Assembly (NCBI RefSeq): GCF_905397285.1
Contig: NZ_CAJPUX010000001.1
Location: 372,001-436,000, forward strand
Source: Cupriavidus plantarum
GTDB lineage: Bacteria; Pseudomonadota; Gammaproteobacteria; Burkholderiales; Burkholderiaceae
DNA length: 64,000 nucleotides
Direction: 5' to 3'
In this document: positions 46,271 to 55,570 of the stretch, one piece after another
Numbering within the stretch: the stretch's first letter is position 1
Layout: every line of letters begins with the position of its first letter
Made by a program: the position numbers and the translations under genes
The notes under the pieces: model-generated
The model's database searches: none
Seen by the model: the letters and a program-made list of their open reading frames with translations, nothing else
Told to the model about the DNA's origin: nothing

Positions 46271-46363
46271 GTCGCGGCGAGCGCGTGGTGGAGATCGTCT
46301 GAAGCATACACTAAAAGCTTTACGACCCCCTCCCGCGCCCCGCCGCGGTGCATAAAGCGCCGC

Positions 46364-47098
46364 TTAATGCGCGCGTACGGGCAGGTACGGGTCGTCGAAG
46401 CCCAGCGCCTGCAGTGTCTCGGTCTCGATCGCTTCCATTTCCTCGGCCTCGGCATCTTCCTCATGCTCGTAGCCCTGCGCGTGCAACACGCCGTGGACGA
46501 TGAGGTGCGCGTAGTGCGCGAGTAGCGGCTTGCGCTGTTCGCGGGCCTCCGCTTCCACCACCGGGCAGCAAAGCACGATGTCGCCCGTCACGGGGTCGTC
46601 CGCGTGCTCGGCATAGGCAAACGTCAGCACATTGGTCGCGTAGTCCTTGCCGCGGTACGTGCGGTTCAGCGTGCGGCCTTCCTCTTCACCCACGAAGCGC
46701 ACCGTCAGCACGGCGTCCGCGTACAGCGCGGACTTGACCCACGTCTCCACCTGCCTGCGCCGCGGCAGGCCGTCGCCCTTGCGCACGCCCTCGCCGTACT
46801 GGAGGTCGAGCTCCAGCGCGGGCGGCGTGGCCGGGGTGCCCGTCGTCGTCGTCAGCGGCGTGGCCGTGACCGCGACGGAAAGCGCATCGTTGTTGTCCGG
46901 ACGGATCAGCAGGCCGGCCTGCTGTGCGGTGTCGGTATGCTCGGCAAGCAGCGCGACGACGCCGTCGGCGGCCTGCGACAGGTCGATTGTCACGCTGCGG
47001 CCGTCGGCCAGCTGCACGCGGAGCGCGTGCGCGGCGGTCTTGCGGGCGCGGCCGTCGGCGTCGAACAGCGTCACGGAGATAGGGGATGACTTCTTCAA
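46364..47098 (-). CDS. ybeY: Endoribonuclease YbeY with N-terminal extension
   Basis: YbeY is a Zn RNase needed for 16S rRNA 3' maturation and ribosome quality control. The C-terminal 150 residues are the canonical domain, with [17 protein letters not shown] and the zinc motif [20 protein letters not shown]. The frame has no ATG: the outermost candidate is TTG at 47098 with AAAGGA about 9 bases upstream, giving 244 residues; a GTG at 47074 is another. About 90 residues therefore precede the normal domain ([20 protein letters not shown]...). It follows phoH by 24 bp, consistent with the long start. Confidence 0.85.
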   Translation of the reverse strand: MKKSSPISVTLFDADGRARKTAAHALRVQLADGRSVTIDLSQAADGVVALLAEHTDTAQQAGLLIRPDNNDALSVAVTATPLTTTTGTPATPPALELDLQYGEGVRKGDGLPRRRQVETWVKSALYADAVLTVRFVGEEEGRTLNRTYRGKDYATNVLTFAYAEHADDPVTGDIVLCCPVVEAEAREQRKPLLAHYAHLIVHGVLHAQGYEHEEDAEAEEMEAIETETLQALGFDDPYLPVRAH

Positions 47099-47122
47099 GA
47101 TACTGCGTCCTTTCGGGGGAAT

Positions 47123-48139
47123 TTATGCGTCCTTGTGCTGCGCGTGATACTCGTCGTAGGCGTCGACGATCCGCGCCACGAGCGGGTGACGGACCACATC
47201 GATGCTCGTGAAGCGCGTGAACGACACGCCGCGCACTTCGCGCAGCACGTGCTGCGCTTCCACGAGGCCGCTCTTCTGGCCGCGCGGCAGATCGATCTGC
47301 GTGGTGTCGCCCGTGATGACGGCCTTCGAGCCGAACCCGATCCGCGTCAGGAACATCTTCATTTGCTCGGGCGTGGTGTTCTGCGCCTCGTCGAGGATGA
47401 TGAACGCGTGATTGAGCGTGCGGCCGCGCATGTAGGCGAGCGGCGCGATCTCGATCATCTGGCGTTCGAACATCTTCTGCGTGCGGTCGAAGCCGAGCAG
47501 GTCGTAGAGCGCGTCATAGAGCGGACGCAGGTACGGATCGACCTTCTGCGCGAGGTCGCCCGGGAGAAAACCGAGACGCTCGCCGGCTTCGACGGCCGGG
47601 CGCGTCAGCACGATGCGCTTGACCGCATCGCGCTCCAGCGCATCCACGGCGCACGCCACGGCCAGATACGTCTTGCCCGTACCCGCCGGTCCGATGCCCA
47701 GCGTCAGGTCGTGGGAGAGGATATGGCGCAGGTATTCGCGCTGCGCGGCCGTGCGGCCCTGCAGGCCCGCGCGGCGCGTATGCAGCACCGGCGATTCGTC
47801 GTCGAAAGCGGCGCCGCTCTCCACGTCCGCCTCGGCGTCCTCGGGCAGATAGCTGCCATGCGCGGCGATCTGGCGGGACTCGACGAGGCCCAGCTGCACG
47901 TCGTCGATCGACAGCGGGAGGCGCGCCTCGTTATAGAAGCGCTCGAGCGCAAGCGCGGCGTCCTGCGCCTGCTTGCCGCGCACGGTCATGCGATGGCCGC
48001 GGCGCTGGATCGTGACATCGAGCGCCTGTTCGATCTGGCGGAGGTTTTCGTCGAGCGGGCCGCACAGGTTCTGCAGCCGGATGTTGTCGTCCTTGGGGGC
48101 GACGAACTCTGCGGTATTCGCTGCGTTGGATTTCTTCAT
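47123..48139 (-). CDS. PhoH family ATPase (YbeZ)
   Basis: PhoH/YbeZ is an ATPase that partners with YbeY in rRNA processing. The 338 residues have an N-terminal KH-like region (LCGPLDENLRQIEQALDVTIQRRGHRMTV), Walker A GIGPAGTGKTYLAVACAV near 146-163, LTRPAVEAGERLGFLPGD, Walker B FIILDEAQNTTPEQMKMFLTR and ITGDTTQIDLPRGQKSGL. The start MKKSNAAN at 48139 is chosen because the longer frame is shadow. It lies between miaB and ybeY. Confidence 0.94.
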   Translation of the reverse strand: MKKSNAANTAEFVAPKDDNIRLQNLCGPLDENLRQIEQALDVTIQRRGHRMTVRGKQAQDAALALERFYNEARLPLSIDDVQLGLVESRQIAAHGSYLPEDAEADVESGAAFDDESPVLHTRRAGLQGRTAAQREYLRHILSHDLTLGIGPAGTGKTYLAVACAVDALERDAVKRIVLTRPAVEAGERLGFLPGDLAQKVDPYLRPLYDALYDLLGFDRTQKMFERQMIEIAPLAYMRGRTLNHAFIILDEAQNTTPEQMKMFLTRIGFGSKAVITGDTTQIDLPRGQKSGLVEAQHVLREVRGVSFTRFTSIDVVRHPLVARIVDAYDEYHAQHKDA

Positions 48140-48186
48140 CGTGGGCGCGTTGGCGCGTTGGGCATTGACGTCGGATAAGGAGGGGC

Positions 48187-49539
48187 CTACTGCCGCACGA
48201 CGATCTCGCCGCGCAGCGAGTGCGGGAACGCTTCCGTGATGCTGACATCGACCATCTGCCCGATCATGCGGTCGCGCTGCGACTGCGGCACGCCTGGCAG
48301 CGCGAAATTGACCACGCGGTTGTTCTCGGTGCGGCCATGCAGTTCGGTAGGATCCTTGCGCGCGGGACCTTCCACGAGGATGCGCTGCACCGAGCCGACC
48401 ATATTGCGGCTGATGCGCTGCACGTTGTCCTCGATGGTGGCCTGCAACGTCTGCAGGCGGCGCAGCTTGACCTCGCGCGGCGTGTCGTCGTGCAGATTCG
48501 CCGCGGGCGTGCCGGGGCGCGGGCTGAAGATGAACGAGAACGACGTGTCGTAGCCCACGTCCTCGACCATCGCCATCAGTTTGTCGAAGTCGGCATCGGT
48601 CTCGCCGGGGAACCCGATGATGAAGTCCGACGACATCGACATGTCCGGCCGCAGCGCGCGCAGCTTGCGGATGATGCTCTTGTACTCGAGCACGCTGTAG
48701 CCGCGCTTCATCGCCATCAGGATGCGGTCCGACGCGTGCTGCACGGGCAGGTGCAGATGATTGACGAGCTTGTCGCAGCGGCCGTACAGCTCGATCAGCC
48801 GCGACGTGAATTCCTTCGGATGGCTGGTCGTGTAGCGAATGCGCTCGATGCCCGGAATCTCCGCCACGTACTCGATCAGCAGCGCGAAGTCCGCGATCTC
48901 CGTCGTGCCGCCCATCGCGCCGCGATAGGCATTCACGTTCTGGCCCAGCAGCGTGACTTCGCGCACGCCCTGCTCGGCGAGGCCGGCGACTTCCGCGAGC
49001 ACGTCCTCGAACGGCCGCGACACTTCCTCGCCGCGCGTGTAGGGCACCACGCAATAGCTGCAGTACTTCGAGCAGCCTTCCATGATCGACACGAACGCGC
49101 TCGGGCCGTCCACGCGCGCGGGCGGCAGGTGATCGAATTTCTCGATCTCCGGGAAAGAGATATCGACCTGCGACAGGCCGGTCTGGCGGCGGCGCGCGAT
49201 GAGGTCGGGCAGGCGATGGAGCGTCTGCGGGCCGAACACGACATCCACGTACGGCGCGCGATTGACGATGGTCGCGCCTTCCTGGCTTGCCACGCAGCCG
49301 CCGACGCCGATCACGAGGTCGGGCTTGGCGGCCTTGAGCGCTTTCATGCGGCCCAGTTCAGAGAACACTTTCTCCTGGGCCTTCTCGCGCACGGAGCAGG
49401 TGTTGAACAGGATGACGTCGGCTTCCTCGACGTTGTCGGTGGGCTCGAGGCCCTGCGAGACGTTCAGCACGTCCACCATCTTGTCCGAGTCATACTCGTT
49501 CATCTGGCAGCCGTACGTCTTGACGAATACTTTTTTCAT
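48187..49539 (-). CDS. miaB: tRNA-2-methylthio-N6-isopentenyladenosine synthase MiaB
   Basis: MiaB is a radical-SAM methylthiotransferase that modifies A37 of certain tRNAs. The 450 residues start [20 protein letters not shown] with the first of three N-terminal Fe-S cysteines (C11; others in [12 protein letters not shown] and [10 protein letters not shown]). The radical-SAM CxxxCxxC is [19 protein letters not shown]-terminal TRAM domain ends [12 protein letters not shown]. It heads the miaB-phoH-ybeY-corC-lnt series. Confidence 0.97.
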   Translation of the reverse strand: MKKVFVKTYGCQMNEYDSDKMVDVLNVSQGLEPTDNVEEADVILFNTCSVREKAQEKVFSELGRMKALKAAKPDLVIGVGGCVASQEGATIVNRAPYVDVVFGPQTLHRLPDLIARRRQTGLSQVDISFPEIEKFDHLPPARVDGPSAFVSIMEGCSKYCSYCVVPYTRGEEVSRPFEDVLAEVAGLAEQGVREVTLLGQNVNAYRGAMGGTTEIADFALLIEYVAEIPGIERIRYTTSHPKEFTSRLIELYGRCDKLVNHLHLPVQHASDRILMAMKRGYSVLEYKSIIRKLRALRPDMSMSSDFIIGFPGETDADFDKLMAMVEDVGYDTSFSFIFSPRPGTPAANLHDDTPREVKLRRLQTLQATIEDNVQRISRNMVGSVQRILVEGPARKDPTELHGRTENNRVVNFALPGVPQSQRDRMIGQMVDVSITEAFPHSLRGEIVVRQ

Positions 49540-49656
49540 GGTGCCGGTCTCAGTGGTTTAACCTGGGGGCATCCGCTTTTGCAACGGGTGACATCTTCGA
49601 TCATCCGCGGTGGGGACCACGGTACTACGGGTTTGCGGGAAGGGCGCCGACGACTT

Positions 49657-50118
49657 TTAGTGAGCGGCCTTCCACGCCTTGTATTCGGCCTCGGTCATGA
49701 TCCACGCGGTCAGCAGCTGGCCATAGACGTCGAGCCGGTATCGCACCTCGAGCTTCTGGCCGACCAGCGCGTTCACGGGCGTCAGCTGCATGTCCGTCGA
49801 GAACACGCGCAACCCGGGCGCCATGCTCACGGTTTTGTCGCCCAGCCTGGCGGTCTGCGGGCCGGACGCGCTCGGCGAGGCCATGACGAGCCGCGCCTGC
49901 CCGGCATCGTCCGGAATCGCCCGGACCGGTGCGCCGACGCCCACGGGATTGTTGTTCGCGGGGCTGTCCGACACGATCGTCGCCTGCTGCGCCATCGCGG
50001 CCGGGGCCGCGACGAGCGGCAGGATCATCCACACGTGACGCAAAAGGCTCAATCGGGTCACGGCCCGGGTCACTGCAAAACGGCGGGGGAAAGCAACAGG
50101 CATTGCACGCTCCGACAT
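49657..50118 (-). CDS. Exported protein of unknown function
   Basis: I do not recognise a family. The 153-residue version (start at 50118) has a signal sequence [20 protein letters not shown] with cleavage near residue 38. The mature region, [20 protein letters not shown] to [19 protein letters not shown], then [35 protein letters not shown], looks beta-rich. An ATG at 50103 would give 148 residues. It diverges from the RNA helicase gene. A doubled GGTCACAACAC lies just upstream of its start. Confidence 0.65.
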   Translation of the reverse strand: MSERAMPVAFPRRFAVTRAVTRLSLLRHVWMILPLVAAPAAMAQQATIVSDSPANNNPVGVGAPVRAIPDDAGQARLVMASPSASGPQTARLGDKTVSMAPGLRVFSTDMQLTPVNALVGQKLEVRYRLDVYGQLLTAWIMTEAEYKAWKAAH

Positions 50119-50273
50119 GATGGTCACAACACAGGTCACAACACGAGGGGAACCCGCGATTCTACCCGCTCGACCGGTCCGCGGGCGAACGAAGAGGCAG
50201 TTCGCGACAGACTGGTACACTACGGGCCTTTCCTGTTCCGACGACGGTTGCAATCGACCCGTCACGCCGGCAA

Positions 50274-50287
50274 GCGCCCCGGGGCGC
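50274..50287. other. 14-bp perfect palindrome in the helicase leader
   Basis: GCGCCCCGGGGCGC lies 78 bp before the helicase ATG, in the 246-bp divergent region. It could act as a protein site or, with the flanking bases, contribute to leader structure. No promoter hexamers of good quality are seen in this region. Confidence 0.4.
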
Positions 50288-50364
50288 AAGTCACCGGCCA
50301 TCCTGTGTCATGCCGCTCCACGATTGGCGCATCTTTGCGCGGCGAGCGGCTCAAGCGTCATTTC

Positions 50365-52041
50365 ATGTCTTTTTCCGAACTAGGCTTGTCCGACAAGCTT
50401 GTGCGTGCCGTGGCCGAACAAGGCTACACCACGCCGACCCCGATTCAGGCGCAGGCGATCCCTGCGATTCTCAAGGGTGGCGACCTGCTCGCCGGCGCCC
50501 AGACCGGTACCGGCAAGACCGCGGGTTTCACGCTGCCGATGCTGCAACTGCTCAACGAATCGATCGAGCGCAATCCCGCTCCGCGCGGCCAGCGTGGCCC
50601 CGTGCGCGCGCTCGTGCTGACGCCGACGCGCGAACTCGCGGCGCAGGTCGAGGAGAGCGTGCGCAATTACGGCAAGTACCTGCGCCTTCGCTCGATGGTG
50701 ATGTTCGGCGGTGTCGGCATCAACCCGCAGATCGACGCGCTCAAGCGGGGTGTCGATATCGTCGTGGCTACGCCGGGACGTCTGCTCGATCACGTTTCGC
50801 AGCGCACGATCGACCTGTCGCAGGTCGAACTGCTGGTGCTCGACGAGGCGGACCGGATGCTGGACATGGGCTTCATCCATGACATCCGCAAGATCCTCAA
50901 CATCCTGCCGGCCAAGCGCCAGAACCTGCTGTTCTCGGCGACGTTCTCCGACGACATCCGCTCGCTCGCGGACCGTCTGCTGAACAACCCGGCCTCGATC
51001 GAGGTCGCGCGCCGCAACACCACGGCCGAAACGGTGGACCAGCGCGTCTATCCGGTCGATCGGGACCGCAAGCGCGAGCTGCTGGCGCATCTCGTGCGCG
51101 AGCACGACTGGCATCAGGTGCTGGTCTTTACGCGCACCAAGCACGGCGCCAACCGTCTGGCCGAACAGCTAACCAAGGACGGCCTGTCCGCGCTGGCGAT
51201 CCACGGCAACAAGAGCCAGTCGGCGCGCACGCGCGCGCTGTCCGAGTTCAAGGCCGGCACGCTGCGCCTGCTCGTCGCGACCGATATCGCCGCGCGCGGC
51301 ATCGATATCGACCAGCTGCCGCACGTGGTCAACTTCGATCTGCCCAACGTGCCTGAGGACTACGTGCACCGCATCGGCCGGACCGGCCGCGCCGGCGCCG
51401 AGGGTGAGGCGATCTCGCTGGTCTGCGTAGACGAGCATGGCCTGCTGCGCGATATCGAGCGGCTGATCAAGCGCCAGATCGAGCAGACCGTGCTGCCGGG
51501 CTTCGAGGTCGATCCGACCATCGCGCCGGAGCCGATCCAGAAGAGCCGTCAGGGCCGTGGCGGTAGCGGTCAGGGCCGCTCCGGCGGTCAGGGGGGGCAG
51601 GGTGCAAAGGGCGGTCAAGGCGGCGCGCAACGCGCGCAGGGAGGCGGCGCGCAACGCGCGCAGGGCCAGCGCCGCGAGCCCGCTCGCGCGCCGGCGCAGG
51701 CCGCGCCGTCGCCGCGTCAGCCGCAGGGCCAGAAGCCCGCCGCGCCGGCCAGGCCGCGCGGCGAGGCGCAGCCGGGCGCCCGGAATGGAGCGGCAAACGG
51801 GGCGAACGGGGCGAACGGGGCGAACGGTGTGAAGGCCGCGCACGGCTCGAACGGCTCGAACGGCGGTGGGCAGCGCAACGGCTCGCAACCGCGTGGCGCG
51901 CAGCCGCAGGGCGGGCAACGTTCCGCGCAGCCGCAGGGCTCGCAGCGTCCGGCGCCGCAAGGCCAACCGCAGCCGCACGCCCAGCAGAAGCGCCGTCCGG
52001 CACCGCAGGCCGCGTTGCTCGGCGGCCAGCGCAAGGGCTGA
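50365..52041 (+). CDS. DEAD-box ATP-dependent RNA helicase (RhlE-like)
   Basis: RNA helicase of the RhlE/DeaD group, likely in RNA decay or ribosome assembly. In the 558 residues I see the Q-motif region [26 protein letters not shown], motif I AQTGTGKT at 45-52, [19 protein letters not shown] in [16 protein letters not shown] and [10 protein letters not shown]. The core ends near residue 390. A 165-residue low-complexity tail rich in Gly, Gln, Ala, Pro, Asn and Arg follows, with repeats such as NGANGANGANG. The true start is MSFSELGL; the very long upstream frame is shadow of other genes. Confidence 0.93.
   Translation: MSFSELGLSDKLVRAVAEQGYTTPTPIQAQAIPAILKGGDLLAGAQTGTGKTAGFTLPMLQLLNESIERNPAPRGQRGPVRALVLTPTRELAAQVEESVRNYGKYLRLRSMVMFGGVGINPQIDALKRGVDIVVATPGRLLDHVSQRTIDLSQVELLVLDEADRMLDMGFIHDIRKILNILPAKRQNLLFSATFSDDIRSLADRLLNNPASIEVARRNTTAETVDQRVYPVDRDRKRELLAHLVREHDWHQVLVFTRTKHGANRLAEQLTKDGLSALAIHGNKSQSARTRALSEFKAGTLRLLVATDIAARGIDIDQLPHVVNFDLPNVPEDYVHRIGRTGRAGAEGEAISLVCVDEHGLLRDIERLIKRQIEQTVLPGFEVDPTIAPEPIQKSRQGRGGSGQGRSGGQGGQGAKGGQGGAQRAQGGGAQRAQGQRREPARAPAQAAPSPRQPQGQKPAAPARPRGEAQPGARNGAANGANGANGANGVKAAHGSNGSNGGGQRNGSQPRGAQPQGGQRSAQPQGSQRPAPQGQPQPHAQQKRRPAPQAALLGGQRKG
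51799..51825. repeat. 9-bp in-frame repeat in the helicase tail
   Basis: GGGGCGAAC is repeated three times exactly, with degenerate copies on both sides, encoding an Asn-Gly-Ala repeat in the disordered C-terminus. Confidence 0.9.
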
Positions 52042-52046
52042 ACGCC

Positions 52047-53093
52047 ATGACCGCTCCGCTCGCGCCGAACGCCGACAGCGACGTACCGTATGCCGGCCTG
52101 ACGCCCGAGCGGATTCTCGATGCGCTCGAGTCCACGGGACTGCGTTCCGATGGGCGTCTGCTCGCGCTCAACAGCTACGAAAATCGCGTCTGGCAGGTCG
52201 GCATCGAGGATGCAGCGCCCGTCATCGCCAAGTTCTATCGGCCGGGCCGCTGGACCGATGACGCGATCCGCGAGGAACACGCGTTCGTGCGCGAGCTCGC
52301 CGACGCGGAGATTCCCGCCGTGCCCGCGCTTCCGCTGCCCGATGCGGCGGGCAACGTATCGACCCTCCACGTGCATGACGGCTTTCGCTTCGCGGTGTTC
52401 CCGCGCTGCGGCGGCCGCGAACCCGCGCTCGATGTCGCGGAGACGCGCGTATGGCTCGGCCGGTTCATCGGCCGCATCCACGCCGTGGGCGCGAAGCAGC
52501 CGTTTGCCGCGCGACCGGCGATCGATATCGAGACATTCGGTGTGGCGCCGCGCGACTGGCTGCTGGCGCACGACTGCGTGCCGGCGGATCTGCTCGCGCC
52601 GTGGCGCGCGGCCGTCGACCTCGCGCTCGACGGCGTACGCCGCTGCTACGAGCGCGCGGGCGATGTCCGCATGCTGCGCCTCCATGGCGACTGCCATCGC
52701 GGCAACGTGCTGTGGATCGATGCCGACGACGCGCGTGGCAGGGGCGAGCCCGGTCCCCATTTCGTCGACTTCGACGACAGCCGCATGGGTCCCGCGGTGC
52801 AGGACATCTGGATGCTGCTCGAGGGCGACCGCGCCGCGATGCAGGATCAGCTCGCCGACATCGTCGCGGGCTACGAAGACTTCGCGGAATTCGAGACGCG
52901 CGAGCTGTGGCTCGTCGAAGCGCTCCGCACACTGCGGCTGATTCACTACAGCGCATGGCTCGCGAGCCGCTGGCGCGATCCCGCGTTTCCCGCCGCGTTC
53001 CCGTGGTTCGGCACGGCACGCTACTGGCAGGACCGCATCCTCGAACTGCGCGAGCAGATCGCGCTGATGGACGAACCGCCGCTCTGGGGATAA
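52047..53093 (+). CDS. srkA: Stress response serine/threonine kinase SrkA (YihE/RdoA)-like
   Basis: SrkA-like kinases of the aminoglycoside-phosphotransferase fold counter stress-induced death in E. coli. The 348 residues include GRLLALNSYENRVWQVGIED with the glycine-loop region, VIAKFYRPGRWTDDAI with the nucleotide lysine, FAVFPRCGGREPAL, the catalytic LRLHGDCHRGNVLWIDADD and the metal-binding FVDFDDSRMGPAVQDIWML. It begins 5 bp after the helicase stop, so the two are probably co-transcribed. Confidence 0.9.
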   Translation: MTAPLAPNADSDVPYAGLTPERILDALESTGLRSDGRLLALNSYENRVWQVGIEDAAPVIAKFYRPGRWTDDAIREEHAFVRELADAEIPAVPALPLPDAAGNVSTLHVHDGFRFAVFPRCGGREPALDVAETRVWLGRFIGRIHAVGAKQPFAARPAIDIETFGVAPRDWLLAHDCVPADLLAPWRAAVDLALDGVRRCYERAGDVRMLRLHGDCHRGNVLWIDADDARGRGEPGPHFVDFDDSRMGPAVQDIWMLLEGDRAAMQDQLADIVAGYEDFAEFETRELWLVEALRTLRLIHYSAWLASRWRDPAFPAAFPWFGTARYWQDRILELREQIALMDEPPLWG

Positions 53094-53127
53094 GCCCTCC
53101 GCGGGCGACCGGCTCCCGCAGTTCCAG

Positions 53128-53568
53128 CTACTTCCGGTTTTTCTCCGCCTTGATCATGATCACCGGGCACTCGGCCTGCGCCAGCACGCGGCCGGCCACC
53201 GAGCCGAGCACCGCATCGAAGAACGTGCCGCGTCCATGCGTGCCCATCACGATCGCTCCAGCATTCACCGATTTCGCATAGGCCAGGATCTTGTCCGGCG
53301 CAAAGCCGTGCAGCGCATGGCGCTCGAATGCGATATTGGCCCCGCCCAGAATGTCGCACACGGATTTCATCGCCTTCTCGCTCTCTTCGCGATGCCAGTC
53401 CTCGACGGCGTCCTTGCTGACGAAGGCGCGCACCTGTCCGGTGACATCGGGCGTGACATGCAGGACATGCACGGTGTAACCCGGCTGCAGCAGGTCGCCG
53501 CGGGTCAGGAAGCGCGCGGCTTCATCGCTGAACGGGGAGCCATCGGTAGCAAGCACGATCTGGGTCAT
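53128..53568 (-). CDS. Universal stress protein (UspA family)
   Basis: Cytoplasmic stress protein of the UspA fold. The 146 residues start MTQIVLATDGSPFSDEAARF. The ATP-binding pattern G-x2-G-x9-G-S is GTHGRGTFFDAVLGS, near residues 110-124, so it is probably nucleotide-binding. AGGAGA precedes the ATG. An FNR/ANR-like site lies about 80 bp upstream, which would suit oxygen-responsive control. It converges on the kinase gene. Confidence 0.92.
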   Translation of the reverse strand: MTQIVLATDGSPFSDEAARFLTRGDLLQPGYTVHVLHVTPDVTGQVRAFVSKDAVEDWHREESEKAMKSVCDILGGANIAFERHALHGFAPDKILAYAKSVNAGAIVMGTHGRGTFFDAVLGSVAGRVLAQAECPVIMIKAEKNRK

Positions 53569-53641
53569 GACTGATCTCCTTGAGCTAGAGGTATAGGGCC
53601 TGTGCCCATGTGCATCATGACAGTCGTTAAATTACGATGTC

Positions 53642-53655
53642 ACGATTTGGATCAA
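53642..53655. promoter_or_regulatory. FNR/ANR-like box upstream of the universal stress gene
   Basis: Read on the - strand it is TTGAT-CCAA-ATCGT, matching 8 of 10 positions of TTGAT-N4-ATCAA. A TATACC (forward 53591-53596) could be the -10, placing the box near -64. Confidence 0.35.
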
Positions 53656-53695
53656 ACACATCGAAGGTTCGTTCCCGCGAGAGGAGACAACGTAT

Positions 53696-54781
53696 ATGCG
53701 TCGACAAGGCTTGCTGCCGCTGCAAGGCGTGCGCGTAGTGGAGTTCGAGGGCATCGGTCCCGGCCCGTTGTGCGGTGCGATGCTGGCCGGACTCGGCGCC
53801 ACCGTGACGCTCGTCGCGCGGCCCGTGGCGCCCGATGCGCGACGGCTGTTGCTCGATGGTGACATGCCGCCGGAGGTTGCGCTCGATCATGACAAGAATG
53901 TCATGCCGCTCGACCTCAAGAGCGAAGCCGGACGCGCCGCCGCGCTCGATCTCGTCGCGGATGCCGATGCGCTGATCGAAGGGCTGCGCCCCGGCGTGAT
54001 GGAGCGCCTGGGCCTCGGCCCCGCGGATTGCCACGCGCGCAATGCGCGGCTCGTGTACGGCCGCATGACGGGCTGGGGACAGACGGGTCCGCTCGCGCAG
54101 CAGGCGGGCCACGACATCAACTATCTCGCGTTGTCCGGGCTGCTGCATGCCGCCGCGCGCGATGGCGCGTTGCCAAAGACGCCGCCCACGGTGATGGGCG
54201 ATGCGACCGGTGCGCTCGGCCTCGCGTTCGGCATCACGAGCGCGATCCTTCACGCGCGCGCGACGGGGCAGGGATGCGTCGTCGATGCGGCGATTACCGA
54301 CATCGCGGCGATGCTGGGCGCCTTGCTCAACGTGACACGCGCCGCGGGCACCGTCGACGGGCCGCACCCGAGTCCGTTTCACGATTCGCCGTTCTACGAT
54401 GTCTATCGCTGCGCCGACGGACGCGCACTGACATTCGGCGCGCTGGAGCCGCCGTTCTACCGGCAACTGCTCGCGCGCCTCGGCTTCGACGATGTCGACC
54501 CCGACGCGCAATACGATCGCGCGCTGTGGCCCGCGTTGAAGGCACGGCTCACCGCGGCCATCGCCGGTCAGCCGCTGGCATATTGGCGCGCGCGATTCGA
54601 GGGTACCGACGCCTGCTTCGCCCCCGTGCTGACGATCGACGAGGCGGCGCGGCATCCGCACAACGTCGCGCGCGACGTCTATCGCGTGTACGCCCACGCG
54701 GGACGCGAGGTCGTGCAGGCGATGCCCGCACCGCGCTTCACGCCCGCGCACGCGTCGTCGGCGGACGGCGCCCATTCCTGA
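53696..54781 (+). CDS. CaiB/BaiF CoA-transferase family protein (racemase-like)
   Basis: Class III CoA-transferase or alpha-methylacyl-CoA racemase. The 361 residues begin LLPLQGVRVVEFEGIGPGPLCG, contain DLKSEAGRAAALDLVADADALIEGLRPGVMERLGLG and RMTGWGQTGPLAQQAGHDINYLALSG (catalytic His region of racemases), then MGDATGALGLAFG (matching Asp). The His/Asp pair favours an alpha-methylacyl-CoA racemase over a transferase. It stands alone, without acyl-CoA dehydrogenase partners nearby. Confidence 0.87.
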   Translation: MRRQGLLPLQGVRVVEFEGIGPGPLCGAMLAGLGATVTLVARPVAPDARRLLLDGDMPPEVALDHDKNVMPLDLKSEAGRAAALDLVADADALIEGLRPGVMERLGLGPADCHARNARLVYGRMTGWGQTGPLAQQAGHDINYLALSGLLHAAARDGALPKTPPTVMGDATGALGLAFGITSAILHARATGQGCVVDAAITDIAAMLGALLNVTRAAGTVDGPHPSPFHDSPFYDVYRCADGRALTFGALEPPFYRQLLARLGFDDVDPDAQYDRALWPALKARLTAAIAGQPLAYWRARFEGTDACFAPVLTIDEAARHPHNVARDVYRVYAHAGREVVQAMPAPRFTPAHASSADGAHS

Positions 54782-54802
54782 AACTTCGACAACGCGATAA
54801 GC

Positions 54803-55426
54803 TCACTCCGTGCCGGTCAGCCGGTGCTTGCGAGCGAACTCCGCGAGGTCGATCATCGACTTCAGTCCCAGCTTCGTCATGATGCTGGTCTTGTGCGAAC
54901 TCACGGTCTTGTTGCTGATGTGCAGCGTGTCGGCGATCGCCTTGTTGGAATGGCCCGCCGCGAGAAAACGCAGTACGGTCATTTCGCGGCGGCTGAGGCC
55001 CGCCATCGGGTCGCTGGATCCGCTCGCCATCCGGTGCAGCGACGCTAGCAGCTCGGCGGGGAAGACGACATAGCCGGCCATGACGGCCTGCAGCACCTGG
55101 CCAAGCTGGTCGAGGCCGGAGCCCTTGGCAACGTGTCCGTGCGCGCCCGCATGCAACGCGCGCTGCGCGGCGCTGTTGACCGCGGACAGCACGACGCGCC
55201 GGGCGGCGGGATACTTCTCCTCGACCGCTTCGATCACTACCTCGCCGGGCAATGACGGCAGGTCGAGGTCGACAATCACAACGTCGGGCGCAACCTCCTT
55301 CAGCGATTGCATGGCATCCGCGGCGGTCGCGGCTTCATGAGTCTGATAGCCGAGGTGCGCCGACAGATGCGAGGCAACGGCGACACGGACAGCGGGATGG
55401 TCATCAACGATAAGGGCTACGGGCAT
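54803..55426 (-). CDS. NarL/FixJ-type response regulator, orphan
   Basis: The 207 residues have a receiver domain (LIVDDHPAVRVAV with acidic D8/D9; phospho-acceptor D53 in VVIVDLDLPSLPG; conserved Lys in GHVAKGSG) and a C-terminal LuxR-type helix-turn-helix (GLSRREMTVLRFLAAGHSNKAIADTLHISNKTVSSHKTSIMTKL). Overall it resembles BvgA-like regulators. No sensor kinase lies adjacent, so its partner is elsewhere. It is flanked by a CoA-transferase gene and a quinone oxidoreductase gene with no obvious link. Confidence 0.9.
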   Translation of the reverse strand: MPVALIVDDHPAVRVAVASHLSAHLGYQTHEAATAADAMQSLKEVAPDVVIVDLDLPSLPGEVVIEAVEEKYPAARRVVLSAVNSAAQRALHAGAHGHVAKGSGLDQLGQVLQAVMAGYVVFPAELLASLHRMASGSSDPMAGLSRREMTVLRFLAAGHSNKAIADTLHISNKTVSSHKTSIMTKLGLKSMIDLAEFARKHRLTGTE

Positions 55427-55570
55427 CGATATGCTCCTCGTGGAAAGGGGTGCGCTCAGGATAGGCGCTCACGTGCCGTTTGCATCCACGAAGCGTCCAA
55501 GAATGCATGCGGAAACGTCTGAAAATTCAGGCGGAAATTTCCGCACGCCCCTTGTCCCGTCCTTCCTCCG

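Noticed and set aside
48220..50364. Continuous + strand frame in front of the RNA helicase
   Set aside because: It is antisense to miaB and the exported protein gene and lacks any domain. The helicase family start is MSFSELGL at 50365.
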